Origin: Naematelia aurantialba
Taxonomy: Eukaryota > Basidiomycota > Tremellomycetes > Tremellales > Naemateliaceae
Assembly (NCBI GenBank): GCA_021527695.1
Contig: JAKFAO010000003.1
Span: forward strand, 992,001-1,056,000
DNA: 64,000 nt
Direction: 5' to 3'
The notes under the pieces were generated by a model. The model was not told the DNA's origin and did not search any database. It saw only the letters and a program-made list of their open reading frames with translations. The position numbers and the translations under genes were made by a program. The number at the start of each line of letters is the position of its first letter. Positions within the stretch are counted from its first letter, which is position 1. Shown piece after piece: positions 1 through 11,879 of this stretch.

Positions 1-727
1 ATGCTAACGAATGGAGACAAGAAGACAAGAAGACAAGAAGGGGAGAAGGGGAGAAGGGGAGAAGGGGAGAAGGGGAGAAGGGGAGAAGGGGAGAAGGGGA
101 GAAGTGGAGAAGGGGAGAAGGAGAGAAGGAGAGAAGAGGGAACCAGAGACCCACCTGCTCGCGTTGAGAGTAAAAGTCGTTGTCGGCCAGAACGACGATC
201 TGCAGCCCCTGGCTCCGGGCCACCAGCTCTTCCGCAGCCAGCTCTGCTCCCAAATCGTCCCTCAGCGTCTGGTACATGAACCTCAGCGTCTGCGTGAGCG
301 TGATCTCGATGAACGTGTTTCTCGTCTCCCCGACAGCTTCCACCCTCACGCCATCCTGGACAGACAGGTGATACGCCCACGTCGACTGTGGCCGCGGGAA
401 CTGGCCGGCGCGAATGCTGATCCTAGCGTGCTCGCCGGCGCGAATACGTATCCGAGCGTGCTCACTCGAGCTTGCGCCTGAAGAAGTTGCGCCTGAAGAA
501 GTTGCGCCTGAAGAAGTTGCGCCTGAAGAAGTTGCGCCTGAAGAAGTTGCACCTGAAGAAGATGATGGCGATTCGCGAGGCGCAGGCAGGGGCGAGACGA
601 GGCTCGTGTAGAACCGCGACGAGGTGGCTACCACCAAGCCCGAGTAGGCCGGGTCGAGAACCAGATACCCGCCAGCGAGGAGCACCTTGCCAGGCGCTGA
701 GACGACCGTCGCCCGGCTGGTTGCCAT
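1..727 (-). CDS. ERG8: Phosphomevalonate kinase, N-terminal part (runs off the left edge)
   Basis: Phosphomevalonate kinase phosphorylates mevalonate-5-phosphate to the diphosphate in the cytosolic mevalonate pathway that feeds ergosterol and isoprenoids. The first exon (155-727) encodes 191 residues. It opens MATSRATVVSAPGKVLLAGG, the GHMP-kinase N-terminal signature, followed by YLVLDPAYSGLVVATSSRFY. Further on it has the family block ending VVLADNDFYSQREQ. The start is the ATG directly before this conserved block. The exon ends on a GTGGGT donor at 154, and the intron is filled by a CT-rich tandem repeat that reaches almost to the window edge, so the ATP-binding centre and C-terminus lie outside. 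Oddity: a run of about six GATSS pentapeptides, coded by a 15-bp tandem repeat, is inserted after the first beta-hairpin (roughly residues 45-75). The family identity is secure; the intron end is not visible with certainty. Confidence 0.9.
   Translation of the reverse strand, partial: MATSRATVVSAPGKVLLAGGYLVLDPAYSGLVVATSSRFYTSLVSPLPAPRESPSSSSGATSSGATSSGATSSGATSSGATSSGASSSEHARIRIRAGEHARISIRAGQFPRPQSTWAYHLSVQDGVRVEAVGETRNTFIEITLTQTLRFMYQTLRDDLGAELAAEELVARSQGLQIVVLADNDFYSQREQVGLWFPLLSFSPSPLLHFSPSPLLPFSPSPLLPFSPSPLLVFLSSCLHSLA
13..140. repeat. GAGAAGGGG-type purine microsatellite in ERG8 intron 1
   Basis: About 125 bp of imperfect GAGAAGGG/GAGAAGGA units on the plus strand. ERG8 is on the minus strand, so the transcript reads it as a long pyrimidine tract inside the first intron. 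The plus-strand reading frames through it are repeat artefacts. Confidence 0.85.
474..562. repeat. 15-bp coding minisatellite in ERG8
   Basis: About six copies of a 15-bp unit (TTGCGCCTGAAGAAG on the plus strand). Read on the minus strand in frame it gives a GATSS repeat inside phosphomevalonate kinase. The unit length is a multiple of three, so copy-number changes keep the frame. Confidence 0.9.
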
Positions 728-1310
728 GATTATCCCCTGCCTATCCCTCAGCTCCAGCTGGGGTCGTGCATCTGTTGGCGAAGCGTGAAGCTCCGGGCAT
801 GGTTGCGGCGCTGTCGGACGATACTACTCGTATTTCAGAGAGAGCGCCTCCGCCACGTGGTGTGGCGGACGTTTCTTCAACATTCACTGTGCAAGGATTT
901 GTTGGATAGAATCAACGTGAATGCATATGCAGGACAACAAGCGTATAGTCAGGCAACCAAACCAACCTTGTTGTGGAGCCCTCTCATGCATACCTCAACG
1001 TATAAAAATATACGACAACTAGAATGACTGCCCGGAGCTAAGGGTGGTATCGGCGCCGATAAAAATCAAACTGTGACGTGCTCATTCGCTGGATCTACAG
1101 CATCATCATGAACAAACCGTAGGCAGGCTGCAGGAGAGCGGCGCGCCGATATGATCTTGCGGCATCCTTCGACTGCACCACGGATACCCAGCCTCCGTTC
1201 CTTCTATATGCTTGGGAGACGACAGCTGTCCGCCTCTGCTGCTCGCAACCTCCTCTGCTGCTCGCAATTCAGAGGCCGAGTTATCGGTCGCCACTCCCAC
1301 ACGTGACTCG
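728..1310. other. Intergenic: ERG8 promoter and tricalbin 3' flank
   Basis: No gene is seen. The stretch separates two tandem minus-strand genes and must hold the ERG8 promoter. At about 1230-1267 there are two near-identical copies of CCTCTGCTGCTCGCAA. No confident TATA box or terminator could be picked out. Confidence 0.5.
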
Positions 1311-4300
1311 TCACTCGTCACGATCCACCTTCTCTCTCTTCCTTAGCATCCCGAACCGGCTCGGACTATCAGGGCCCTTGGAACTGATACTTGGCGTTCT
1401 CCCCCGCCCAAGCCCTCCAAGCATCTTGGGTGCCGGACTTGAGCCGGCAGTCGCCCAATCTAATCGCAATCGCAACAGCCCCGTGCCATTCGTCAACTCG
1501 ACGCTGACGTCGGCATTTGGCATGGCCTGCTGGACGTGTCGCCAGATCTATTCACTTCAGCGCCAAGCTCACATGGGAGTCGCGAGGCACTTACATCCAC
1601 CTCCGCCTCGCCGATCTCTGCGTCTTTGCCGATGGTCTTGTGGTCTACGTCGTCAGTGGACGGGACAAGCGCATACTCACCGTAAACTCCAAGCTGAAAC
1701 GTGGACGCTCCAGTTCCAATATTGAATTGGAAGGTCTCATTCCTGCCAGATCAGCACCCGTGAATTGCTTTACATGCTCAATGATCAACACCCCGACGCA
1801 CCATTCAGCTTCGACGCCCTTGACGTGACCCGTCTTGTGTGTCTTGCCTCCAAGCTTGATCTGGACGTACGGCTTGAGTCCGCTGTCTCCCTTCAAATCC
1901 TTCGCCGAGACGACCGTTATCGCCAGTACTCCAGGCTCAGTCGGCCCATGGCCCTCTCCTGAGGGTAGAGTGGTGGCTGCAGATCCAGCAGGTACACCAG
2001 AGATACTGCCCAACTCCGCCGGTTGAGACGCTTGGCCGGCCGGGACATCGAAGCCCGAGCCATCAACACCATTCTCGATCGAACCAAGAGGCTCCTCCAC
2101 CAGCAATTCTTTACCAGACGGGTCTTTCTTCCTGATCAAGCCCATTCGCCTTCCAGCAAAACCACCAACACTGCCAATACCGTGGCCAACACCTCCGACA
2201 ACTGCGACTCCGCCGTGGACAACACCTTTACCAACGCCTAGGGGTACGCCTCCCATCGTGGAAATCGCGCGGCCAGCCGTAGCCATCGTCGTCGTCTTGC
2301 CTCGGGATCGAGCGATAACTAGAGTCAGCGGCTTTCACATGTCCAAGGCTTACTTTCAGGCTGGAACAGAACGCGGAGGGAGAGAGTCCCTTTATCGGTC
2401 GTTCCTTGGTGCTTGACAGGGATCTCCATCAACTTCTGCTCGAAAGGCTCAAGCGATGCCAGGTCGATGCTGCCTTCCCCAAGATGTGTCGAACTTCCCA
2501 CCTGAGTGTCAGTGCCATCAAGAGATATCTCACTCACCCTGTCCCAATCATTGATTTCGAAAGTGAACTTGGAGGCTGTGCGAGAGGGGACCGCAACTTC
2601 AAACGATTCGTTCCAGACTGGAGACAATGTTCTTCCAATCAGCAGTGCAAACAGGTTCAACTCACTTCTTCTTGGTCTCAGATTTGAATACCCGCTGTCC
2701 ATTAAGCTCAAAGACGATAAACGGCTGGCATCAGCTGTCGTCGCATCCGGAGCACGCACATCCGACTTTCCGCTGCGATCCGCCGCCATCAATCCTTTCG
2801 CATTGATAACCTCGACGCGCAAGAGTCCCATATCTACCTGCGTTAGGCATACGTTCACTGATACCGGGCGGGAGGTAGCGAAAAATATGGGAAGAGGGGA
2901 TCAACTGACTCATGATGCTTTCTCTCGGCTCTAGCTTGATATCTATTGGAACGTATTTAGCAGTCATCGTAATGGTGCTGCGGTTGGAGCCATCCGGCTG
3001 TGAAAGCAGCACGTCGTGTGGTTTATTCTAAGCCATCAGCACTGGATCGAACTGAGGTACGCACCAGGCAATCCCGGACGAAATCCCGCGTATCTGCCCG
3101 GAACTCGGCGATGATCTCCTCTTTGCTGTTTTCGTCGGCAGCGTTCAGTCTAAGCCAGATACGACCGTAATCCATCTCTCGCACGAATCCCTCGCCAATC
3201 TGCGCCATTAGCAAGCTGGATACTACACCTATCCTAACGCACCTGATCCCAAGTTGGGTGATTGGTTCTCGCCCGCGTCGAGGTGAAAGACGGCCAGTAC
3301 CCATCGTCGAACATGACTTCGAGAGATCCCTTGCGAGCGATCCGGCCCGAGATGACCTGGAACACCAATACTCCGGATGCTGCAATCTGAGTATCTGGTT
3401 GCCGTGGTTAAAAGAAAGACTCACGACAGGCCAACAACTGGTCTGCAGTCATGTCGACACCAGTTCCCGGATCCTCAGTAGCAGTGGCTTCTCCCCCTGC
3501 TCTGGATTCCAACGTGATATCTGTCTGGGCCGTTTGGACCGAGCGACCGCTGACAGACTGGGAAGGCCGGTGGCCATTGACCGACCCATTGGATGCTCCG
3601 GAAAGAATGGTCTGTTGCGCACTCGATGGCGACCTGATGGAATTGGCTCTGGAACCCACTGTTACAGCTGACTGTACTGATTGTCCGCCGAAAGAATCCA
3701 TCGGCCTATGTCCGTTGCTCACAGCCGATCCACCATTCGCCGACGCCTTTTCAACGGCTAACTCCAGCTCGTTCTTCTCGGCATGGAACGACACGCCGCC
3801 CTTGAGCGACATGGCGGGATTGAAATCGGCCTCGTAAAACAGTTGGCCCTTGTAGGACTTTTCATAACGTATGCGATCTGATCTCTCCTGACGCCCGCTC
3901 GACTTGTATGGGTACGCGGCGTCGCCGCTTTCTTCCGCGAAATCGGACACGGCAATCTCGATATGCCCTAGCGTCCGATCTTTGCCCAGGTTTTGATAAT
4001 CCATGACCTCGAGAATCAGGTGTTCCCGCAGGGTGTGGACCGGCACGTAGACAATCTGGTCCCATTCCGGATTGAGGTTGTTGTTAATGACTTCGGTTCT
4101 GGCGAGTATCTTGTTGTTTCCCAGCACCCGGACATATGGGTCTGATTTACCGCCAAGAGCTGCTTCGACGTTCTTCAAGTCGGCTGCCCGTTTAAGCCAG
4201 AGGCGGAGAATACCAATCGGAGGAACGTAAGAGTTTGCCCCGCTGATTGCACCTGTCATAGCGACCGGTTTCCATTCGGCAGTCAAGCGGATCTTCCCAG

Positions 4301-6818
4301 CACGGCTGTTGGCCAAAGGCAGCCAGTCTTGCTGTCGTTCTCTTGCCTCGAGTAGGTCGACGAGTTTGACAGTGAGTCGACCAAGCGTGGGATCTGCCGC
4401 GTATTCTTTGTTGTCGATGACCTGGACACTGATCGAACTGTTGTGCTTTTCAGGAACCAGAAATTCGCAATGCGACTCCCAGATTGGGTTGTTGTTACGC
4501 TTGAGGATGGGAGTCGTATGCACAGGTTGGCGCGAGTTGCCCAGGAACACTTTGGCGAAGGGATTGATATCGCCATGAGCTCGTGAGACGTCAAGGTCCT
4601 TTGCCTGGTGCAAAGTGAGCCGCACAATCCCAGTGACGACATCTGGTAACGGTTCGATCGTGCCGTCCGCTGCCTTGGCAGGCTCCAAGACCGGAAAGTA
4701 CGATAGATCGTAACGCAATTCTCCTCGGTCCTTGCCTCCGGATATAATCTTCCCCGTCAAGCCTTCTTGCTCGGCATCCTCATTCAAAGTGCTCAGCTCC
4801 TGTGTTACAGTCCCCAGCAAATTGTCAGGCCGATGGTCGTTGTAGTCCCACAGGGCCAGATTGAGCACATCGGCCAGCGTGTTGATAAGGATGAAGTGCG
4901 TTTCATTCCAGGAAGGGTTGCTGGTCGCTGGGATGGTCTTTGTCTTGTCGATAACCGGCTTCGCCCCTAGAGCCATCGATACGTATGGGTCAGGGGCACC
5001 GCCACCTAGCTTGACGGCTTTCAGGCCGCGAGCGTCGATGATCGTGACTTTTAGCACACCGATAGCCGAATCTAGCGGGGTTCCCGATAATAGAGCCTGG
5101 AGGTCGATGGTGAAGACATTTGGATCATACATCATCGGGCCGAGATTGGCGTGGACTTGATCTCGGATAAAAGGCGCCAGCCCGGGGATATTGTTGATGT
5201 CAAAGCCAAAGGTGTCACCTCCGAGCGGTTTGAGCACGTAGTCAAATGTGGGTTTCTCGATAAAGCTGAGATCGATGGTCTGAACGTGTGGGAAATTGGT
5301 CATCAATTTCAGTTTGATCCTGGATTGTCAGCCTTTCATCCGCTCAGAGGCTCACCTCATGCGACCAGTGAAACTCATGTCTTCCAGTAGAATGGGGAAA
5401 TTCTTCGATATTCCAGCTTTGCCCAGACGGATGGAGAGCACAATCTTCGGGTTGACCCGTTTTGCGGCTTGCCGCGGTGTGATGTCTTGCAGATCATTTG
5501 GCGTAAATGAGAGAGCCCAGTCCATGATGACGACATCTTCCGGCCTGCCTAGTAAGCGCGGGCCTGGGGGATCCACTCACGTCTTGGGAAAGGTCCGAAC
5601 AAAGTCAATACGTGGGGCTGGGGTCAGCTGCCGGCAACGCTTAGGAGCGTACCCTTGGTGCCCAAGGTGAACGTGGTCAACCTCAGCGACTCGCAGAACG
5701 ACGGAGTGTTCGCAGCAAGCGCTGCATCGACACTTGCTACGATGGTCTGACTCAATACTGGCTCGTATCTTCCCATCAGCGATGCTCGTCGTCCTCGTTC
5801 ACTCACATGAGCCAGAATCTGTCCAGGAACCCATTGAGCCAATCCGCACTCTCCGTCTCAGTGACAAGACGCGTCTTGACCAGTTCTCGCTGAATATCAT
5901 CCCGCGCACGATGACGGGTCCGCGAGATAGAGAGCGAGTAATATGACGCGCAAGATGCCAGCACGAGGAGGACCCAGCCCCAGCCAAGGTGGATGACGGT
6001 CATGAACCGAGTGACGACTACGGCGAAGATGATCTGGTAGAGCGTCAGGGTGGACTCCACCTGTGAGTGATGATGGAGCACTGACGATTCCAGCATTGTG
6101 CCACCACGCGCCGTACATCTGCTCGGATAGATACTCTGCGAGAATGCTGGTTTCATCGCGAGTCTTTTCCCCCATTACGTCAAGGTTGGCGACTTGCCTC
6201 CAGCCGCTCTGCATCTACGGCAAGTTAAGCCACAGCACCGGCAGTTTGTGGCCAACTGACCCATGTGGGAACGGCAGGCGCAGTGCCAGCCGGTATCGCG
6301 CCGGGCACCTGGTCCTTGTCTCTTCAGCGTCTTTCAACAGCCCGGGTGAGAGCTCACGCCTCCGGCAATTTGGCCCTCTGCACGAGAGGCTATGTCCACG
6401 TCTTCCAAGCTGACAGTCGGTGCCGGTGCAGCACCGGTCACCGAGGTATCCACCACGACGGCTGCTAGATTAGCTATGAGCTTTGGAATCCGCCTACCTC
6501 TGCCCTCTCCTTTAGAGTGTCTGAACTTGTCTAGGCCGGGAACAGCAGATAGCTGCGACCTGTCATGGCCCGCCAGAGCAGCCTTTTCCTCGGGGGAAGC
6601 GTCTGGATTAAATGCCTATACTCTCTATTAGCTGCTAGTTATTTCGCGACGGCGCGGTAACGAACGTGGACCGCAGCACCCTTGCTCTCGTCTCGTGCAA
6701 GTACACCGGCGACTGAGGCTTTCTCGTCGTTCGTCATTCCTCCTGGCGCGGCTGGCGACGGGTCGAGAGAGCTGACGCCATCAGGGACTGCATGGTCGAT
6801 GATCTTCACTTGGGCCAT
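1311..6818 (-). CDS. Tricalbin-type ER-plasma membrane tether (TM, SMP and multiple C2 domains)
   Basis: Tricalbins (extended-synaptotagmin family) anchor in cortical ER, tether it to the plasma membrane through Ca2+/lipid-binding C2 domains, and move lipids with an SMP domain. The start MAQVKIIDHAVPDGV is at 6818. The membrane hairpin (LYQIIFAVVVTRF.. through GWVLLVLASC) lies near 6060-5930. The SMP domain follows at about 5900-5060, with WLNGFLDRFW and a PHVQTIDLSFIEKP block. C2 modules begin with GVLKVTIIDARGLK (~5060), GIVRLTLHQAKDLD (~4640), GILRLWLKRAADLK (~4210), probably GVLVFQVISGRIAR (~3370), MGLLRVEVINAKGL (~2830) and GVLAITVVSAKDLK (~1950). Introns are short; one near 1673 is only about 36 nt. 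The first intron uses a weak donor (AAG|GTGCTG) but splices cleanly to AFNPDASPEEKAALAG. The last exons end at TGA 1311. The family is clear; the number of C2 domains (five or six) is my reading. Confidence 0.9.
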
Positions 6819-7995
6819 CGCAGTCGCGCCGCAAGGCTGTGAGGTGCCAAGAATAATCTATACGCCTTGGTGTGTTTCAAATGATCCAGGCCAGCTTGCG
6901 AGCTGTACAAAACACGTCGTAGAGCGGCGTAGTAGAGTGATACTCGATGGCAGGATGGGGCAGGTCCAGCCGACCCGAGTGACAAGTGTGAAGAGGTAGC
7001 AATGCTGTGGGATCCCATGTATTTATTGTACTGGACCCAGCTTCTCAGTCAACCTCGAGGCCCCGGACGGCTAAGCCACGGCCGATTACACGTCATGGAC
7101 TGCCCACGTGGTCTCTTAAAGGGTAGGATCGAGTAGAGAATCGAGAAAGTGGCTCGAGGGCCCAGAAATTTCGTTGTAACCATACTTGGTTTCTGCACTC
7201 TTTCGTCTCACAAGCTCAAGTGTCGCCCAGTCCACGGATGCCAGCCAACGTGAACCTGGAGCCACATATCCATCTGAGGATTATGCGAGTTCCATGAACA
7301 GCTCTTCGATGTCGGGAAAGTGTCCTGAGGTGACAATGACAGACTAATACGAGTTAGCCCACCTCCTGACGACACTTGCCTTGGATTGCCAACTTACAGA
7401 GCGAGCCCCCTCTGCGGCGAGATGGCCAGATGACTGACCACCCATTCCCAACTCTACCTTGTATCATCCACACGCCTCTTTATTCACGATCGACGCCCAA
7501 TTCCACTGGCGCTCGGACGGGGAAAGAGAGGCAAGATAGACTCTACTCGTAGCCTGGACGATCTCCTGGCTTTAGTCGGCTGGGCGAGGTCTGCAGGGCC
7601 TGATGGGCTTCGGAAACGCTGGTCGGGCTGATGGTCCGAGTAGGACATCTTTCATTCGACTGACGTATCCGCTATACTCTAGTGAGACAGCTTTGTCTGT
7701 ATCATTCTCATGCATGGTCGTCCTCTGTGCGATACTCGGTGTCTGTGGTGCCTTTGGAATACGTGTTATTGCCATCTGTCAAGCCATGAAGCTCTGCTCT
7801 ACTTTCCCATCTTTCGTTGCCCAACAATCCCTTGTTCAGAAGAAAGGAGCTTCGGGTCCGAATACAGTGCGTGATCCCCTCACGCTTGGTCGTGTGTAGA
7901 TGTGACAGGGTAGCAGTGTCGTCCCTTGCATGCTGCATGGATTCCACACGACGTTGATGCACCAAGACTACCCGCCAAGTATCCTGCAAGTATCC
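6819..7995. other. Intergenic region of about 1.2 kb, no recognised gene
   Basis: This holds the tricalbin promoter and the CLF1 3' flank. The only sizeable frame is a 98-codon plus-strand ORF at 7603-7899 with a hydrophobic middle (VLCAILGVCGAFGIRVIAIC). I recognise no family in it, and it may be chance. No tRNA or snRNA was recognised. Confidence 0.4.
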
Positions 7996-10900
7996 TCATT
8001 CCGAAGTCTCTGCCTCCGCTTCTGCTTCTGGCTCTGCACCTGCGCCCATTTCCACATCGTCCCCATCCCCATCCCCATCCTCATCCTCCTCGTCCTCCGA
8101 GTCAGACGGCATCTCGTAGGACAACCCGCTGGCACCTGTACCACCACGCTGCGCAGCCCACGCCTGTGCAGCCTGGAAGAACTTGAATGTCGTGGGATTG
8201 GCCTCGCGCTCGTCGTCTGGGAACGCCAGGTCCCAATCTGTGAACGGTCAGTTCCATTTCCCGAGGACACAGGATGGGCGACAAACATTCTTCCAACGTC
8301 CCACTGCCGTCTTCTGCTTTGCGCCACCTCTTACGGGTCTGCGGCATCATCTCCTGCACCTTGGCCTGCTGTTCAGGCGTGCCATGCTCTTCCTCAAAGC
8401 TCTTCCAGGCCTCGAGCAGGACAGCACGCTATACCGATCAGTCATTTGCACATGGGCACAATGCCAAAGAGACTTACGTCTTCCTTCTCGCCTCTCGCTC
8501 GAAGATCCTTGTAGCCACGTTCAAAGATAGCCCGAGAAAGCTCGGGGTCACCAGCATCTCCTTCAATCTCATTACCATCCTCGTCTTCGCCAGCGCCGAG
8601 CACAGAGACCTCCATGAGAGCATACGAGATGTAGACCTGCAACGTCAGCCATATTTCGCTTTTCTAAAGCAGAGTGCCCACCTTGACATGGCCTGTCCGC
8701 TCCAAGAGCCGCTCGTAAAGATGACGCGTCCGCTCTCGCTCGCCCTCTCCTGCTTCAAAGTCGATATACGCCTGTTCATAAGTACGGGAGTAGCACAAGA
8801 GACACGATACGAACCTTCCAAACGATCTCGGGCATATCAAGGGCCTGTTGCACCGCCAGTTCGAAGATAGCTCGAACACGTTCAAAGTCCTCCACGGCCC
8901 CCTCGACTTGCGTCCACTGAATCCACGCAGAACTCAACGAGGGGTCGTACTACGGACATCAGTATGGTGAACATTTGTGTTTATGGAGGGTTGCATGATG
9001 CACATATACGGTCATCGTAATGTTGCACGATGAAACAGCGCGGTCGTGGGAGAGATATTCGACATGCAATATGGTTATGGGAAAAATGAAGGTGAACAAT
9101 GCCCGGGTCGGAGAGAATGTGGTGAACGAGGTCACTTACAGTCAAGAACTTCTCATACAGGATCCGGACACGATCGAATTCGCGAAGACGCATCTCGAGC
9201 TCAATATACCCAGTGAAGAGCTTTGGTTTCGGACACATGCCAATCCCAGCTCCCAGAACTTTACGAGCAGCCATGACGTCCACCCGGCGGATCTCGAAAT
9301 AGGCATAGGCCAGCCAGAGCTACTGAGTCAGGTGCTTGCACTATCGAGACGACAAGGTGATAGGGCGCACCTTTGCAAACGTGAATTCCCGATGCGGCAC
9401 CAGCTTGATGGCAGCCTTGTAGACGTCTCTCGCCCGGTCAAAGTCTTTCGTGTCGATCTCTTCGAAAGCGGCATATTGAAGCCATACTGATTGCGTCAAC
9501 AGGGAAAGCGGTGCTGTCTGATCAAAAACTCACGATACTGTGCACAGACAAAGAGAAGTATGGTCAGTACTTGTTACAGAATGATAGGAAGTTCAACAGG
9601 GCACGTACGATGTATCTCCGCCAGAACCTGTTCCGAATCAGCTCATCCTCACCGCTGACGGGGTTGCTCACCGCTTCTCAGTCGCAGGAGGCACGTTGGC
9701 GACAGCCCTCTCGTACACCTCTCTGACCCTCGTCGGTTCCACATCCTCTCCATCCTCCTTGTCTGCTCTGTACGCGTCTTCCTCCAACCGTGCAAGGGAG
9801 AACCAAGCGTCGTAATTCGTCCCATCGTACGCGAGCTCCTCTTCGTATTGAATACGCCTCTTGCCCAATACGGTCAGTTCGACCCCCGCCCGATCACCAT
9901 CTACACTCATCAGCTGCTGCGAGCGACACTGATACCCAAGAGACTAGACATACGCTGCTTCTCAAATTTGGTGTAGGCCGAATAGAGGGATGCGGACTTT
10001 GACCGAGGCAGACGAGCCAGTGCGAACTTATGTTAGCGTCTCTCCAGGTTTGAGCTTACTTTGTAAATCACGCGTGCCCGCTCAAACTCCTTGAGCCTGG
10101 TCTCCATCCGCGCGAAGGCCGCAAAGACCTGCTGGGCCTTCTCTACTTGCTCCTCCTCGTCACCAAAGAACTCCAAGGCGGTCTGGAACACCTCTCGAGC
10201 CTTGTCTGACAGCGTCAGTGGAGAGTTGGGTAGAGGGCAACGCACCAGGCCTTGCTCTATCTTCCTCAAACTTGGCCCAGATGACCCAATTCCTCGGGAT
10301 GGGCCGTACAGCCAGCCAGCGCTCGAAAATGTCCGACGCGCGGTCTAGCTCGTCATACCGCTCTTCTAGCTTGATGTAGGATTGCCATGCCTTGTCATGT
10401 GGCTCCCATTGCATCCACCGCTCGAAGATCTGTCGAGCTCCAGGGACGTTGAGGAGCAGTTCCTCAAGATAGACATATTTGTACCATAGCTACAGGCCCC
10501 ATCAGCACCAAAAGCAGGCCGGATCGAGGAAACTCACAGCGTCTACACGGGGAAGGAGCGTGACCGCTCTGTCGAACAGATTACGAGCATGGTTGATGTT
10601 GCGTGCTTTGAGTTCCTGAGAAGTGGTTAGCGTCGGAAGAACCAAGTCATCCTCCGGTCTCACCATATCGGTGTACTTGAGCTACGGCATGTCAGCCAGA
10701 TCTCCATGAGCCCTGAGAATCCAGAACATACCCATATCTCTGACGACCTAGGATCCACGTCCAGAGCACGCTCAAAGACCGATCGCGACCTGCGGGAATG
10801 AGTCTACATCGAGCCCTACAAAAGAGACCAACCGCTCAAACTCATTCTGGCTCGCTTCCCACTGGGCATATTTGATCCAAGCTATGACGGTCAGTCGACC

Positions 10901-11514
10901 CACCAAACAGAGTCAGGAGAGGGATTGAGGACAGACGGGGGAAATAGACTGGTCAACAGATCAAGGTAGACGGGCCAAGACATAAATGGCCATACAGACG
11001 GCCAAGACAGAAGTGTCAAGCCAGACCGACCCAGAAGGCCGACCCGGACAGAGAGGCAAGCCGGTAAGGTCAAGATAGAAGGGTAAAACCAAAATGGTCA
11101 CGGTGAATGGATCAAGGCAGACAGGTAAGACGAGGACCAAAAGTGGACACATCAAATCCAGCAGCTCACGTACCTCTAATATTATCCCTCGAATACCTGA
11201 TCCGCCCCTCGAATTCCGTCCTCTTGCGTCCTTGAAACTCGGTCAGTTCCTCCAAGTCCTGCACACGCTGCTTGGGCGCCTTGAACTGCGGCTCTTGTCG
11301 TTCTTGTGCCTCTCGCAAGAGTTGCTCCGAAGTGATCTTGTCACCGTCAGCTCAGAACTTACAAGTCGCAAAGTCGCAAATTCGCAACGTCGCAGAGGTC
11401 ACAAAGTCGCAAAGCCTCAAAGACGCAACAGGAAGAAGGACAGCTCACCTGGACCGCAGCGGGTGCACGGTTCTTCACGCGTGGTGCGCGGTCTCGCGCG
11501 TCCCGTCCAGACAT
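7996..11514 (-). CDS. CLF1: Pre-mRNA splicing factor Clf1 / crooked neck (HAT repeats)
   Basis: Clf1/Syf3 is the HAT-repeat scaffold of the Prp19-associated (NineTeen) complex and is needed for spliceosome activation. The start [20 protein letters not shown] at 11514 is followed after an intron by [18 protein letters not shown]. Helical HAT units then run to the C-terminus, for example [57 protein letters not shown] and [19 protein letters not shown], with later units at 9900-8100. More than ten introns of 40-70 nt interrupt the gene. The protein ends in an acidic tail ([19 protein letters not shown]) with TGA at 7996. The order of conserved blocks matches crooked-neck proteins over their whole length, so the gene looks complete. 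It is an essential splicing gene in a window of unusually intron-dense genes. Confidence 0.93.
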
Positions 11515-11792
11515 TGTGTAAGGATCAGGCAAGGCGAAGCAAGTTGAACGTAAAGAGTTGCGAACGCAACGAAAGAAACCCGAGTAGTTGCGTCGACATG
11601 GGATTTGATTCCGTCTGCGCCGAGTGGCGCTGGACGTTTGGCGCTGCAGCGGGTCCATCTCCACGATGAATTATATCTGGTCTTTGTATGCTTGATCGGA
11701 TTACATGCAATCAAGACCACCTCGACCGCAGATGCGGCAGGCAATGCATTGTGTGGATGCAAAAGAGAAGGACAAGACAACAGGCCAAAAAC
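11515..11792. other. Intergenic: CLF1 promoter
   Basis: No gene is seen. The stretch separates the CLF1 start from the tRNA-Ala gene. A run of five A on the plus strand (11786-11790) gives TTTTT just past the tRNA 3' end on the minus strand, as expected of an RNA polymerase III terminator. Confidence 0.5.
11786..11790 (-). terminator. Pol III terminator of tRNA-Ala
   Basis: Five consecutive T on the minus strand, a few bases past the tRNA 3' end. This is the usual RNA polymerase III stop signal. Confidence 0.7.
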
Positions 11793-11879
11793 TGGACAAA
11801 CAGGGGATCGAACCCTGGACCTTCTCAAAATTGTAGTCAACTGTGCAAATGAGACGCCATACCACTAGGCCATTTGCCC
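11793..11879 (-). tRNA. tRNA-Ala(UGC) with a 15-nt intron
   Basis: Read on the minus strand, this folds into a full cloverleaf. The acceptor is GGGCAAA with TTTGTCC and discriminator A. The D arm is GCC..GGC with GG in the loop. The anticodon stem is TCTCA/TGAGA around loop TTTGCA-T, and the T arm is CAGGG-TTCGATC-CCCTG. The anticodon is TGC. The third acceptor pair is G3:U70, the classic alanine identity element, which supports the anticodon reading. Fifteen bases (11829-11843) interrupt the loop after position 37, the canonical nuclear tRNA intron site. TTTTT follows four bases past the discriminator. Confidence 0.93.

Noticed and set aside
1..481. Plus-strand ORFs with GEGEKGR repeats
   Set aside because: They are antisense to the ERG8 intron microsatellite and first exon; the minus strand carries the conserved kinase sequence.
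11094..11669. Plus-strand 191-codon ORF
   Set aside because: It is antisense to the first exons of CLF1, which are conserved on the minus strand.
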